A stretch of 64,000 bases of DNA, from positions 1-64,000 of the forward strand of contig JAUIFH010000008.1 in NCBI GenBank assembly GCA_030429495.1, in the 5' to 3' direction. The DNA comes from Alphaproteobacteria bacterium. Its GTDB lineage: Bacteria; Pseudomonadota; Alphaproteobacteria; Rhodobacterales; Rhodobacteraceae. This document shows positions 43,844 through 51,783 of this stretch, one piece after another (position 1 is the first letter of the stretch; the number at the start of each line of letters is the position of its first letter). Under the pieces are notes generated by a model that saw only the letters and a program-made list of their open reading frames with translations, was not told the DNA's origin and did no database searches. The translations under genes were made by a program, and so were the position numbers.

Positions 43844-46800
43844 ATGAAGTTTTTCTCGGACGGCCCATCCATTCCCGATGTTCTACTGGAGCGCTGTGAC
43901 GCCGGTAGGGTCGTTTTTCTGTGCGGCGCTGGAGTTTCCTTCAACTCCGGAATGCCTACCTTCCTTGGCCTAACAGAGCATGTAATTGAATTCTTTGATC
44001 CACCGAGTGATTCACAGATCATGGCTGCATTTTTGCCTTGGCTTGAGAAAGACTCTGCGGCCAATGTCCCGTTGGATCAAATCTTCAACCTATTGCACCA
44101 AGAATACGGGCGCGAAGAGGTCAATGCGCTAGTAACAGAGCGGTTGTTGACACCTCCAAAGTCGAAAACAATTGGCCACGAACATAGTTTAATTCGAAGA
44201 ATATCGTCCAACCAGAATGGTGTTCCGCAAATCGTGACAACCAACTTCGATCACTTGTTCGAACACGGTAGTGGATCGGCTGATATTCCCATTCACATTC
44301 CTCCGGCCTTTCCCGATCTTGTTTTCGGATCGCCAGTTGATGGGATAACCTATTTGCATGGGCGACTTGTGTCGCCTGATTCATCCGACCACCCATACGT
44401 GCTCAGTAGTGCTGACTTCGGTCGAGCCTATCTTTCCGAAGCATGGGCCACAAAATTCATTAGTGGCCTCCTTGAGAGATACACGGTCGTTCTCGTCGGC
44501 TACCAAGCAGAAGACCCTCCGGTGAAGTACTTGCTGCAAGGTCTAAATCATGACGGACAGTTCGATAGGACGCGACTATACGCATTTGACCGAGGGCTTT
44601 CTGAGGACATTGAAGCGAAATGGCGGGACCGGGGTGTCTCGGCAATAGCGTATCGGGATCACGAACACCTTTGGAAAACAATGGAAGCTTGGGCAGATCG
44701 TGCCGATGATCCCAGGGCTTGGCGGTCGAAGATCGTCCATTCGGCTGGTGGTGATCCAAAGTCGATGTCTGCACACGAACGAGGGCAGGTTGCTCACGTG
44801 CTACGTTCAGTCCAGGGCGCGAGGCTATTCGCTGATGCCGATCCGTTGCCGCATCCGGAGTGGGTTTGTGTTCTTGATGCGTTTTCCCGAAATGCAAAGA
44901 AAAGCAAAGACTACGGTGACAATGTGGAGGTATTTGAGCCGTCTCTGGTTTACGGCTTGGATGACGACGTTGGACCTGTCAGTGATGAGGATTTCCGGAG
45001 GGGTATCAGAAATGATAATTTGATCGAATGGAGGCATGGCGACGATAACCCGCCGGAGTTTCATCGACTTGGTGGTCGCCAAGTTGAGGGCCGAGAAGCC
45101 CTGCCTGTAAGGTTATGGCACCTCATCAGATGGATTGGGAAGTCAATCAGCAGCCCTACCGTTGCTTGGTGGGCAGTTCGCCAGTTTGGACTACACCCAC
45201 GTTTAATTGACCATATCGACTGGCACCTAGGGCAAAACGCGAAGCTCGATGACAAATGCCGTGACGTCTGGAACCTAATATTGGAGTTCCATCGCGACCC
45301 ACGGAACCGTCAGTGGGATGGTAACTGGTTTGATCTAAAGAGGCGACTAGCCGCCGAAGGGTGGACGCCGAGTGTCCTCCGAGAGTTCCGCCGATTGACG
45401 CAACCGAAGTTGGTAATCAAACGACCTTTCGGCCTACACGAGAATAAGCCGCCAGTGTCCGACTGGCCCGAGCTGCGGTACGAGGAGATTGGTCAATTCT
45501 CTGTCGAGTTTCTGGATCGCCACAATGAACAGCTTGGCGTACAAGATGGAGACCTGCCTGCTGTTTTTAGAATCCTGGAAGATCAACTAATTTCTGCTTC
45601 CGGAATGCTTTCCGATATAGGAGTTTCGTATTTTGAAACTCCCACTTGTTATCCCGGGCGCGAATCTGATGGAGGGGAGCAGCACCATAATTCTGCTGGT
45701 GAGCCGTTTATTCAGTTCACCCAGCTATTTGATAATCTCACCAAAGTAAATTCGTCTCTGGCAAAGGCTCATGCAACGAATTGGGATCATAATGACGAAT
45801 ATTTCTTCCGAAAATTGAAACTCTATGCGCTGGCAAAGCCCGACTTGTTCTCTCCGGATGAGGCAGCTTCTATCCTCGCGTCGCTTAGCCAAGAAGTTTT
45901 CTGGGACATCAATGTCGTTCGAGAGTTACTGTTCGCGATTGTTGATCGTTGGGCAGAGTTTTCAGACCCAAGTAAGGAAGCCCTCGGCAATCGTATCCTT
46001 GCCGGTCCAGATCAAGCGGACCACTGGCCGATTGAAGACTACCCAGGTCATCGAGACCGTTTCGTTGCAAGATATGGGAGATACTTGCAGCTCAACGGTT
46101 GTGCCTTGCCGGAAGAAGTTGCCGCCGAGCTTGATAAGGTTATTGCCAGGGTTCCTGATTGGACGGATCAGCGTGCCACTTCGACCGTTACAGATCGAGG
46201 CGTGCATGGCGGAACTGTTCAAGTGGATGACACCCCCGATGAGATTGCTGAAGTTCCTGACAGTGAAGTCATAGAGCGTGCTCGAAATGCCTCCCGACGC
46301 GAGTTCGCGAGCTTGATTGAGCGAAGACCTTTCCAGGGGCTGGTCACGGCAAGCCCAAGGAAAGCATTAGCAGCCGTTTCGATTGCTACAAGGAAGGGCG
46401 AATTTCCAGAGTTTGCTTGGGAGGCGCTGATCGAGAGCTTTCCAGATGATGTCCCGCCGAGGCTCTATCGCCTTTTTCTAGAAAGGTTGGCGCGACTACC
46501 TGAGGATGCGATTCGAAAGCTAAATCACGCACTTGGTCGTTGGTTAGAGAGGAATTTACGCGCCTGCCTTGAGTTCGATGAGGGCCTTGGTTGGAAAGTA
46601 TTCGACCACATACTTGATGGCCTCCTAAGTGGAGGTCCCGAAACCGTCGAAAGCGGAATTGGCCAGATGTTTCAAGGTGGGGAGGTGATCCAGAGATCGC
46701 GGCGAACCTACGAACACGCGATAAACGGACCAATAGGAATGTGCGCTGAAGCGCTTTTGAAGGCAGTGCCGGGAGACAAGCAGAAGGCACATTCTTTGAT

Positions 46801-47662
46801 ACCGGCGAACATCAAGAGCCGGATAGAAAGATTGTTTGCGGCCAAGGGAGAAGGAGCAGACCACGCAGTCTCAACGTTTTTTAGTAGATTGAATTGGGCC
46901 ATGCACGTCGATCCGGATTGGACTACCGAACGCCTCCTGCCAATGCTTGCGTTTGAACACCCGGCAGCAGAGCCTGCTTGGAACGGATTTCTTTATAGTA
47001 GGAACAATCCGTCGAAAGATGTCGCCAAGGCCATCAAACCTCTATTGCTTGAAGTTTTCCCTTGGATAGAGCAATTTGAATGGGGTCGGACCAGCGTAGA
47101 ACGCGTGGCCAGTTGGATCGCTTGGCTGTACATCTTCCGCGCCGGAGAGGAAGACGGACTGAACAGTCGGGAGATGCGCGGCGCTTTGCGTGCAATGAGC
47201 GATGGCGCAAGAAATCAGCTAATCTTCTGGCTTGGAAAGGTTGGAGCGAGCCCTGACAACGACGACGGTTGGAAACGGCTGGTCATTCCATTCATCAACG
47301 AAGTTTGGCCCCGAGAGAGAGTCTACAGGACTAACGCGTCTGTAACTCGTTGGATCGGCTTGCTCGACGATACGATGGACGATTTCCCATCGGTTTTGGA
47401 GGCCGTCAAAAAGTTTCTTGTTCCGATAGAAAGCGATGGCATTCCTCTTTATCGCTTCACGCGGGATGTCGATGGGGAAGAACCCATTACTACGAAGTTT
47501 CCCAAAGAAACACTTGATCTGTTGGATGCAATTACTCCGACGAAACTATCGCGCCCGCCATATGAGTTGCCGAAGATTTTGGCTTTGATCGAGGAGTCCG
47601 CTCCGGAACTCACCAACAAATCCAAGTACCTTCGATTGATAGATTTGGTGGAACGAACATAG
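43844..47662 (+). CDS. SIR2-domain protein, probable anti-phage defence effector
   Basis: This 1272-aa protein begins with a SIR2-like NAD-binding domain (about residues 1-235): FLCGAGVSFNSGMPTF at 25-40, VTTNFDHLFE at 131-140, YLHGRL with the catalytic-type His at 170-175, and VLVGYQAEDPPVKYLL at 216-231. The remaining ~1000 residues are helical with no motif I can name; the size and layout resemble long defence-associated sirtuins and SIR2-DUF4020-type proteins. Such proteins degrade NAD+ on phage infection. The gene is clearly AT-richer than its neighbours, so it is recent cargo. ATG at 43844 is chosen; a TTG 15 codons earlier is unlikely. Confidence 0.82.
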   Translation: MKFFSDGPSIPDVLLERCDAGRVVFLCGAGVSFNSGMPTFLGLTEHVIEFFDPPSDSQIMAAFLPWLEKDSAANVPLDQIFNLLHQEYGREEVNALVTERLLTPPKSKTIGHEHSLIRRISSNQNGVPQIVTTNFDHLFEHGSGSADIPIHIPPAFPDLVFGSPVDGITYLHGRLVSPDSSDHPYVLSSADFGRAYLSEAWATKFISGLLERYTVVLVGYQAEDPPVKYLLQGLNHDGQFDRTRLYAFDRGLSEDIEAKWRDRGVSAIAYRDHEHLWKTMEAWADRADDPRAWRSKIVHSAGGDPKSMSAHERGQVAHVLRSVQGARLFADADPLPHPEWVCVLDAFSRNAKKSKDYGDNVEVFEPSLVYGLDDDVGPVSDEDFRRGIRNDNLIEWRHGDDNPPEFHRLGGRQVEGREALPVRLWHLIRWIGKSISSPTVAWWAVRQFGLHPRLIDHIDWHLGQNAKLDDKCRDVWNLILEFHRDPRNRQWDGNWFDLKRRLAAEGWTPSVLREFRRLTQPKLVIKRPFGLHENKPPVSDWPELRYEEIGQFSVEFLDRHNEQLGVQDGDLPAVFRILEDQLISASGMLSDIGVSYFETPTCYPGRESDGGEQHHNSAGEPFIQFTQLFDNLTKVNSSLAKAHATNWDHNDEYFFRKLKLYALAKPDLFSPDEAASILASLSQEVFWDINVVRELLFAIVDRWAEFSDPSKEALGNRILAGPDQADHWPIEDYPGHRDRFVARYGRYLQLNGCALPEEVAAELDKVIARVPDWTDQRATSTVTDRGVHGGTVQVDDTPDEIAEVPDSEVIERARNASRREFASLIERRPFQGLVTASPRKALAAVSIATRKGEFPEFAWEALIESFPDDVPPRLYRLFLERLARLPEDAIRKLNHALGRWLERNLRACLEFDEGLGWKVFDHILDGLLSGGPETVESGIGQMFQGGEVIQRSRRTYEHAINGPIGMCAEALLKAVPGDKQKAHSLIPANIKSRIERLFAAKGEGADHAVSTFFSRLNWAMHVDPDWTTERLLPMLAFEHPAAEPAWNGFLYSRNNPSKDVAKAIKPLLLEVFPWIEQFEWGRTSVERVASWIAWLYIFRAGEEDGLNSREMRGALRAMSDGARNQLIFWLGKVGASPDNDDGWKRLVIPFINEVWPRERVYRTNASVTRWIGLLDDTMDDFPSVLEAVKKFLVPIESDGIPLYRFTRDVDGEEPITTKFPKETLDLLDAITPTKLSRPPYELPKILALIEESAPELTNKSKYLRLIDLVERT

Positions 47663-47694
47663 CGGGGCCAAATGCCCCTAGCCTCCTAGTCCGC

Positions 47695-48366
47695 CTAGTC
47701 GAATTTCAGATGCCAGGACCCAAGGTTGGTCTCGTGCCAGGTTCCATCGCTGTGCTCGGCAGGCTTGGTGCGCCCGGTGAAGGTCACCTGGGGGATTGGG
47801 CCGTCGGGACGAAGGTGCTGGAAGGGATCGACGCCACCGGGCTTATACGCCGTCTTGGGCATCGGGACTGGCTCAGGCGTAGGCTCCGGCGCGGGCATCG
47901 GCTGTGGCTTTGGTGCCAGCTGTTTCAGCACCTCTTCGACGCGCCGCCGCTCTTCCAACTGCAGCGAGACGGCCTCCAGGTCGGCCAGCTCAGAGAGCAA
48001 CGCCTGCCGTCGGTTCCTCGCGTTGTCCCGGGGCGTCACGACCCGGAGATTGCTGGGCCGATTGTCGGAGGGGTCGTGGTTCACATGGTCGATATGGAAC
48101 TTTCGCGGTGGCCACTTCCCGAGCGTGACCGCGACGATGAAGCGGTGGGAGTAGCTGGGCTTGTCGCCGTGCTGGAACCAAAGGTACTCGCGGTCATCCC
48201 GGTTCGCCTTCCCGATGGGTCTGTCCCCCTCCACCGTCCCAGCGAGGTACTCGAACGACGTGGCGCGGATAACATCTTCCAGGCTTGGGTAGGGTATTTC
48301 GTGCGGCAGCTCGGTCGCGTAGTCGCCCGCCAGCACGGACTTGACGTATTCCACATCCTTCATCAT
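47695..48366 (-). CDS. HNH endonuclease
   Basis: This 223-aa protein carries an HNH motif HIDHVNHDPSDNRPSNLRVV (about residues 89-108), the HNH_3 type common in phages. A Pro-rich linker (PQPMPAPEPTPEPVPMPK) and a C-terminal tail follow. It may be a homing, restriction-like or packaging nuclease. GAGGAGG lies 9 nt before ATG 48366. It is convergent with the SIR2 gene and lies downstream of the integrase on the same strand. Confidence 0.8.
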   Translation of the reverse strand: MMKDVEYVKSVLAGDYATELPHEIPYPSLEDVIRATSFEYLAGTVEGDRPIGKANRDDREYLWFQHGDKPSYSHRFIVAVTLGKWPPRKFHIDHVNHDPSDNRPSNLRVVTPRDNARNRRQALLSELADLEAVSLQLEERRRVEEVLKQLAPKPQPMPAPEPTPEPVPMPKTAYKPGGVDPFQHLRPDGPIPQVTFTGRTKPAEHSDGTWHETNLGSWHLKFD

Positions 48367-48463
48367 CGGCACCTGCCTCCTCACCGAGGATGGTAGAACC
48401 GAGGGAGAGTATAGGCAACGCCGCCCGAAGGCCGCGCTGCATCATCGTATGCCTGAAGGTCAG

Positions 48464-49753
48464 TCAGATCAGGTCGTCGCCCTTTGCGTTAACTCGGTCC
48501 AGCTTCTCCTCCTCCGACGCGCTGTCGCGGACGTAGTGGCGGATCAGGGTCGCGACGTCCTTGTTGCCGATCATGAAGCCGATCTCGGTCGTCGTGAGCT
48601 TCTGCTCGATGTGGTACTGCGTCACCCGGCTTGCCTTCAGGTCGTGGATCGTCAGCCTCGGGTCGATCTTGGCTTTCTCCAGGGCCAGCTTGTGGACGTC
48701 GCGCAGCGTCGTCGTCGAGAAGGTGCCGAAGACCAGGTCGCCGTCGCCTGCCTTCTCCTCGGCCTCGCGCCGCGCCTTGACGCGCTCCAGGATCGGCAGC
48801 GCGGCCTCGGGCAGCTTCATCGTGTGACCGCCCTTCTTGCGTTCGTCGCGCGTCCAGTCGCGGGTCTCCCAGTCGATGTCGCCCCAGGTCGCCTGGTACC
48901 AGTCCTGCTTCCTGGCGGCGCAAAGGTACGTCAGGCGGAGGAAGTCGCACTTGTCCTCTACCGCCTCCCTGGGACGGCCTGTGTCCGCGCCCTCGGCCAG
49001 CTCGATCTCGCGCAGCGCGTCGAAGTAGCGTGGGCGCTGCTCGGCGGTCAGTACCGGCTTCTCCTCGCCGTTCTTCCGCTCGTCGGTCAGGAAGAACCCG
49101 TCGGCCAGCTCCATCCCCTTGAAGACGTCGGCATTGACCGTCGGCTGGGTGCGCTTCGCGTACTTGAGCACGGTCGGCAGCAGCGACCGCGCCTTGAGCG
49201 CTGTCGTCGGGCCGAAGTTGTCGCGGATGTAGGCCATCAGCTTCTCGCCGTCGGTCGTGGTCAGTTTCGATAGCGGCCTGTTGCCCCAGACCTTTTCGGC
49301 CCGGTCGATGGCGTCCTGCAGCGCCCCCTCTGTGCCCTTTCCCTTGCCGCGATTGATGTAGGGCTTGTTCGCGGCGCGGTGCGCCAGGTACGCCTCGCCC
49401 GCCTCGCGGATCGTAGTCTTCGCCTGGGTCGTCGATAGGCCGGTGGACTTGCCTCCGTCGATGACCGTGCGCGCCTCTGCCCGCAGCTGGGGTAGGGAGG
49501 CACCAGCGGCCAGCCAGGCCTTCAGCTTGTGCAGCGACTGTTTCGTGGTCTTGCCGTTCTCCAGGCGGTACTGGACCCAGATCGCGCCGTCGCCCGAGGG
49601 CGCGACGCGCACACCCAGGCGACCGCCGCCGGGGCCGTCGCCCGAGAACCCGCCGTCCCAAATGAAGTACGGCTTCTCTTCGCCCTTCAGCTTCGCCAGG
49701 TCCTCCTTGGTGCTGAACCGGCGTACGCCTCTTTCGTCAACTGTGATCGCCAT
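48464..49753 (-). CDS. int: tyrosine integrase (P4-like)
   Basis: This 429-aa tyrosine recombinase has an N-terminal arm-binding region of the P4 type (DUF4102-like, GRLGVRVAPSGDGAIWVQYR), a core-binding domain and a catalytic domain. Catalytic box I Arg is in CAARKQDW (R281), the His in IHDLK (H370), and the nucleophile Tyr in LIRHYVR (Y407). The second Arg of HxxR is Lys (K373), and the late His/Trp position appears as Asn (N397). It catalyses integration and excision at guaD. AAGGAGG precedes the ATG. Confidence 0.9.
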   Translation of the reverse strand: MAITVDERGVRRFSTKEDLAKLKGEEKPYFIWDGGFSGDGPGGGRLGVRVAPSGDGAIWVQYRLENGKTTKQSLHKLKAWLAAGASLPQLRAEARTVIDGGKSTGLSTTQAKTTIREAGEAYLAHRAANKPYINRGKGKGTEGALQDAIDRAEKVWGNRPLSKLTTTDGEKLMAYIRDNFGPTTALKARSLLPTVLKYAKRTQPTVNADVFKGMELADGFFLTDERKNGEEKPVLTAEQRPRYFDALREIELAEGADTGRPREAVEDKCDFLRLTYLCAARKQDWYQATWGDIDWETRDWTRDERKKGGHTMKLPEAALPILERVKARREAEEKAGDGDLVFGTFSTTTLRDVHKLALEKAKIDPRLTIHDLKASRVTQYHIEQKLTTTEIGFMIGNKDVATLIRHYVRDSASEEEKLDRVNAKGDDLI

Positions 49754-49754
49754 C

Positions 49755-50114
49755 TCAGTTGCCCTCCTTCGCGCGCATCGCCGCGATCCGCGCTGCACGT
49801 TCCTGGAAATGGTCGCCGCCGCCGCCCAGCATGTTGCTGCTTTCCGCGAAGCGGACGAACCGAGGGCGCTCGATGGAGGTCGGCAGGCAAGCCGCCGTCG
49901 GCCAGGACAGCGGACCAGCCGGAGCGGGGAGCGCCGGTGCGACCGTCACGGCAGCGACGCTGGTCGCCAGGAAGGTGCGGCGGTCCATCTCGGTCGGCTC
50001 GCTGGTCAGCCGGTCGGCGGGGCCGGTGTCGCCGCGCCCCAGGGACTGGAGTGCCTTCAGGATGTCGCGCTTGTCCTTGCGCGCCTGCTGTCGGGAATAA
50101 CTCTGATCGGTCAT
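49755..50114 (-). CDS. small protein with internal Tat-like motif, next to the integrase
   Basis: This 119-aa frame is preceded by AAGGAGA and ends 1 nt before the integrase ATG, so it is co-expressed and holds the integrase ribosome site. It starts MTDQSYSRQQARKDKRDILK and contains MDRRTFLATSVAAVTVAPA, a twin-arginine-like signal, from about residue 43. Either an internal start makes a Tat-exported peptide, or the likeness is accidental. An excision-control role is possible from position. Confidence 0.6.
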   Translation of the reverse strand: MTDQSYSRQQARKDKRDILKALQSLGRGDTGPADRLTSEPTEMDRRTFLATSVAAVTVAPALPAPAGPLSWPTAACLPTSIERPRFVRFAESSNMLGGGGDHFQERAARIAAMRAKEGN

Positions 50115-50259
50115 GGTCGTTCTCCTTTGCGGCTCAGCGCCGCCGCATCTGGCCATTTGGCCGAACCACCTTTGGAGAAGGTTGGTGGATGCGGGATCGT
50201 CCCCGCATCGCTCTGGATGCACCGCCTATGTACAGGAAGGCGTCTTGCCTGGCAATTCA

Positions 50260-50293
50260 TGGGAGCGTCTATGGGAGCAAAACCCTGCTCCCA
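50260..50293. promoter_or_regulatory. integrase arm-type site candidates, right
   Basis: TGGGAGC occurs at 50260 and 50272 and inverted (GCTCCCA) at 50287, 120-160 bp inside the right core. Palindromes CTGACAAGTCAG (50295-50306) and ATGGTCACTCGACCAT (50309-50324) follow, candidate excisionase or regulator sites. GATGCGGG/CCCGCATC at 50188-50209 forms another hairpin. Confidence 0.6.
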
Positions 50294-50331
50294 TCTGACA
50301 AGTCAGCAATGGTCACTCGACCATGAAAACA

Positions 50332-51654
50332 TCAACGTACGATGTTATTTTCTATATTTTGCAGAGACTTGACCTTCATTGACCGGCCAGCGACATAGAC
50401 GTCGACGATGCTTCTGTCGTCGCCCATCATGATGGTCGGAAAGAGCGCCTCCCAGATATCGCCGGCGCGCGTGGAGCGCTGCGATATTGCAGGGGTCGAG
50501 GCAAGGTCGATGATCGCGAGGTCGGCCTCCAGCCCGGGGGAGAGGTTGCCGATCTGCCCGTCGGCGCGGAGCGCCCGGGCCGCGCCGGCGGTTGCCAGCC
50601 ACCAGAGTTCCGCCGGGTGCAGTGCGCGGCCGCGCAATTGCGCGACCTCGTAGGCGGCGGCCATCGTGCGCAGCATGGAGAAGGAGGAGCCGCCACCCGT
50701 GTCGGTGGCCAGCCCGATCCTGTGGCCGGCCGAGGACAGCCCGTCCATGTCGAACAGTCCCGAGCCGATGAACGTGTTCGATGTCGGGCAGTGAATAAGG
50801 CTCGCGTCGACCTCGCGCAGCCGGTCGATCTCGCGCGGTTCGAGATAGATCGCGTGGCCGAAGAGCGCACCGGCACCGAGGAGTCCGTGCGCCTCGTAGG
50901 TATCCAGATAGTCGCGCGCCGTCGGGAAGAGCGATCTGACCCAGGCGACCTCGTCGGTCTGTTCCGACAGGTGGGTCTGCATGAGGCAATCGGGATGTTC
51001 CCGCCAGAGCGCGCCGATCGCCTCAAGCTGTTCCGGCGTCGAGGTGGGCGAGAAACGCGGGGTGACGACATAGGACAGGCGGTCGACCCCGTGCCATTCC
51101 CGCAGGAGCCGCTTGCTGTCGTCGTAGGCCGACCGGGCGGTGTCGGTCAGCCCGTCGGGCGCATTGCGGTCCATGCAGGTCTTGCCGGCATAGCTGCGCA
51201 GCCCGCGCCGGTGCGCCTCGGAGAAGAACGCGTCGACGCTTTCGGGGTGGATCGTGCAGTAGGAACAGACGCTCGTCGTGCCGTTGGCGAGCGTCAGCTC
51301 GAAATACCGCGACGCGATTTCCTTCGCATAGGCAAGATCGGAAAATTTCATCTCCTCGGGGAAGGTGTAGGTGTTCAGCCAGTCGATCAGGCGCTTGCCC
51401 CAGCTCGCGATCATCGCAGTTTGCGGATAGTGGGCATGGGCGTCGACGAAGCCCGCCGAGATCAGCGCGTCGCCGTAATCCGTCACCCGGGCATGCGGAT
51501 GCGCCCGGCGGAGATCGTCGGCCTCGCCCACGGCTGCGATCCGGCCGGCATCGATCAGCACGCCGCCGCGCGCGGAATGCCGGGCAGTGCCAAGCCCTTC
51601 GGTCATCGGATTGCCGGTGAATCGGAGCGTCTGCCCGATCAGGAGGTCCGCCAT
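50332..51654 (-). CDS. guaD: guanine deaminase with element-encoded C-terminus
   Basis: This 440-aa zinc amidohydrolase converts guanine to xanthine. Metal and active-site motifs are DAHAHYPQTA near residue 69, QTHLSEQTDE near 225, GHAIYLEP near 262 and DTGGGSSFSM near 315. Its last 27 codons (after MMGDD) lie inside the mobile element and read SIVDVYVAGRSM then an Asn/Ile-rich tail. The native tail, left at 34872, reads AVKAVWIGGRAI. The frame is kept and the protein is 14 residues longer. Start ATG 51654 follows AAGGA. Confidence 0.9.
   Translation of the reverse strand: MADLLIGQTLRFTGNPMTEGLGTARHSARGGVLIDAGRIAAVGEADDLRRAHPHARVTDYGDALISAGFVDAHAHYPQTAMIASWGKRLIDWLNTYTFPEEMKFSDLAYAKEIASRYFELTLANGTTSVCSYCTIHPESVDAFFSEAHRRGLRSYAGKTCMDRNAPDGLTDTARSAYDDSKRLLREWHGVDRLSYVVTPRFSPTSTPEQLEAIGALWREHPDCLMQTHLSEQTDEVAWVRSLFPTARDYLDTYEAHGLLGAGALFGHAIYLEPREIDRLREVDASLIHCPTSNTFIGSGLFDMDGLSSAGHRIGLATDTGGGSSFSMLRTMAAAYEVAQLRGRALHPAELWWLATAGAARALRADGQIGNLSPGLEADLAIIDLASTPAISQRSTRAGDIWEALFPTIMMGDDRSIVDVYVAGRSMKVKSLQNIENNIVR
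50420..50437. repeat. right attachment core (18-bp direct repeat)
   Basis: This is identical to 34918-34935. It lies within the guaD coding sequence and marks the point where chromosomal guaD passes into element DNA. Confidence 0.88.
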
Positions 51655-51783
51655 GCGCCATTCCTTCATGTTCCAGTTGCCGGCGCAGTCTAAGCCCATG
51701 CCGGGCGCGGGGGAATCCGCCCTTTGCCCCTGTTTCTTTGAAACTCCTTCCGATAATGTCGTGGTAATCGCGCGGGGGGCAGA

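Larger units (their letters stand above)
34918..50437. mobile_element. integrated phage-satellite-like element carrying a SIR2 gene
   Basis: A 15.5-kb element is flanked by an 18-bp direct repeat and interrupts the 3' end of guaD. Inside are an AlpA/excisionase-like gene, primase-helicase, candidate origin, TerL with a possible TerS, small unknown genes, a SIR2 protein, an HNH nuclease and a P4-type tyrosine integrase next to the right end. No portal, capsid, protease, tail or lysis gene is seen. This combination fits phage satellites (P4-like, PICI, or the virion-encapsidated elements of marine bacteria) better than a complete or decayed prophage. Confidence 0.85.

Noticed and set aside
47710-49273. 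Plus-strand frames opposite the HNH and integrase genes
   Set aside because: No motifs, and both minus-strand genes are clear.
34918-50437. Integration at a tRNA gene
   Set aside because: No tRNA lies at either end; the 18-bp repeat is in guaD coding sequence.
50332-51654. guaD inactivated by the element
   Set aside because: The frame continues into the element and keeps a similar C-terminal pattern, so a full-length enzyme is expected.
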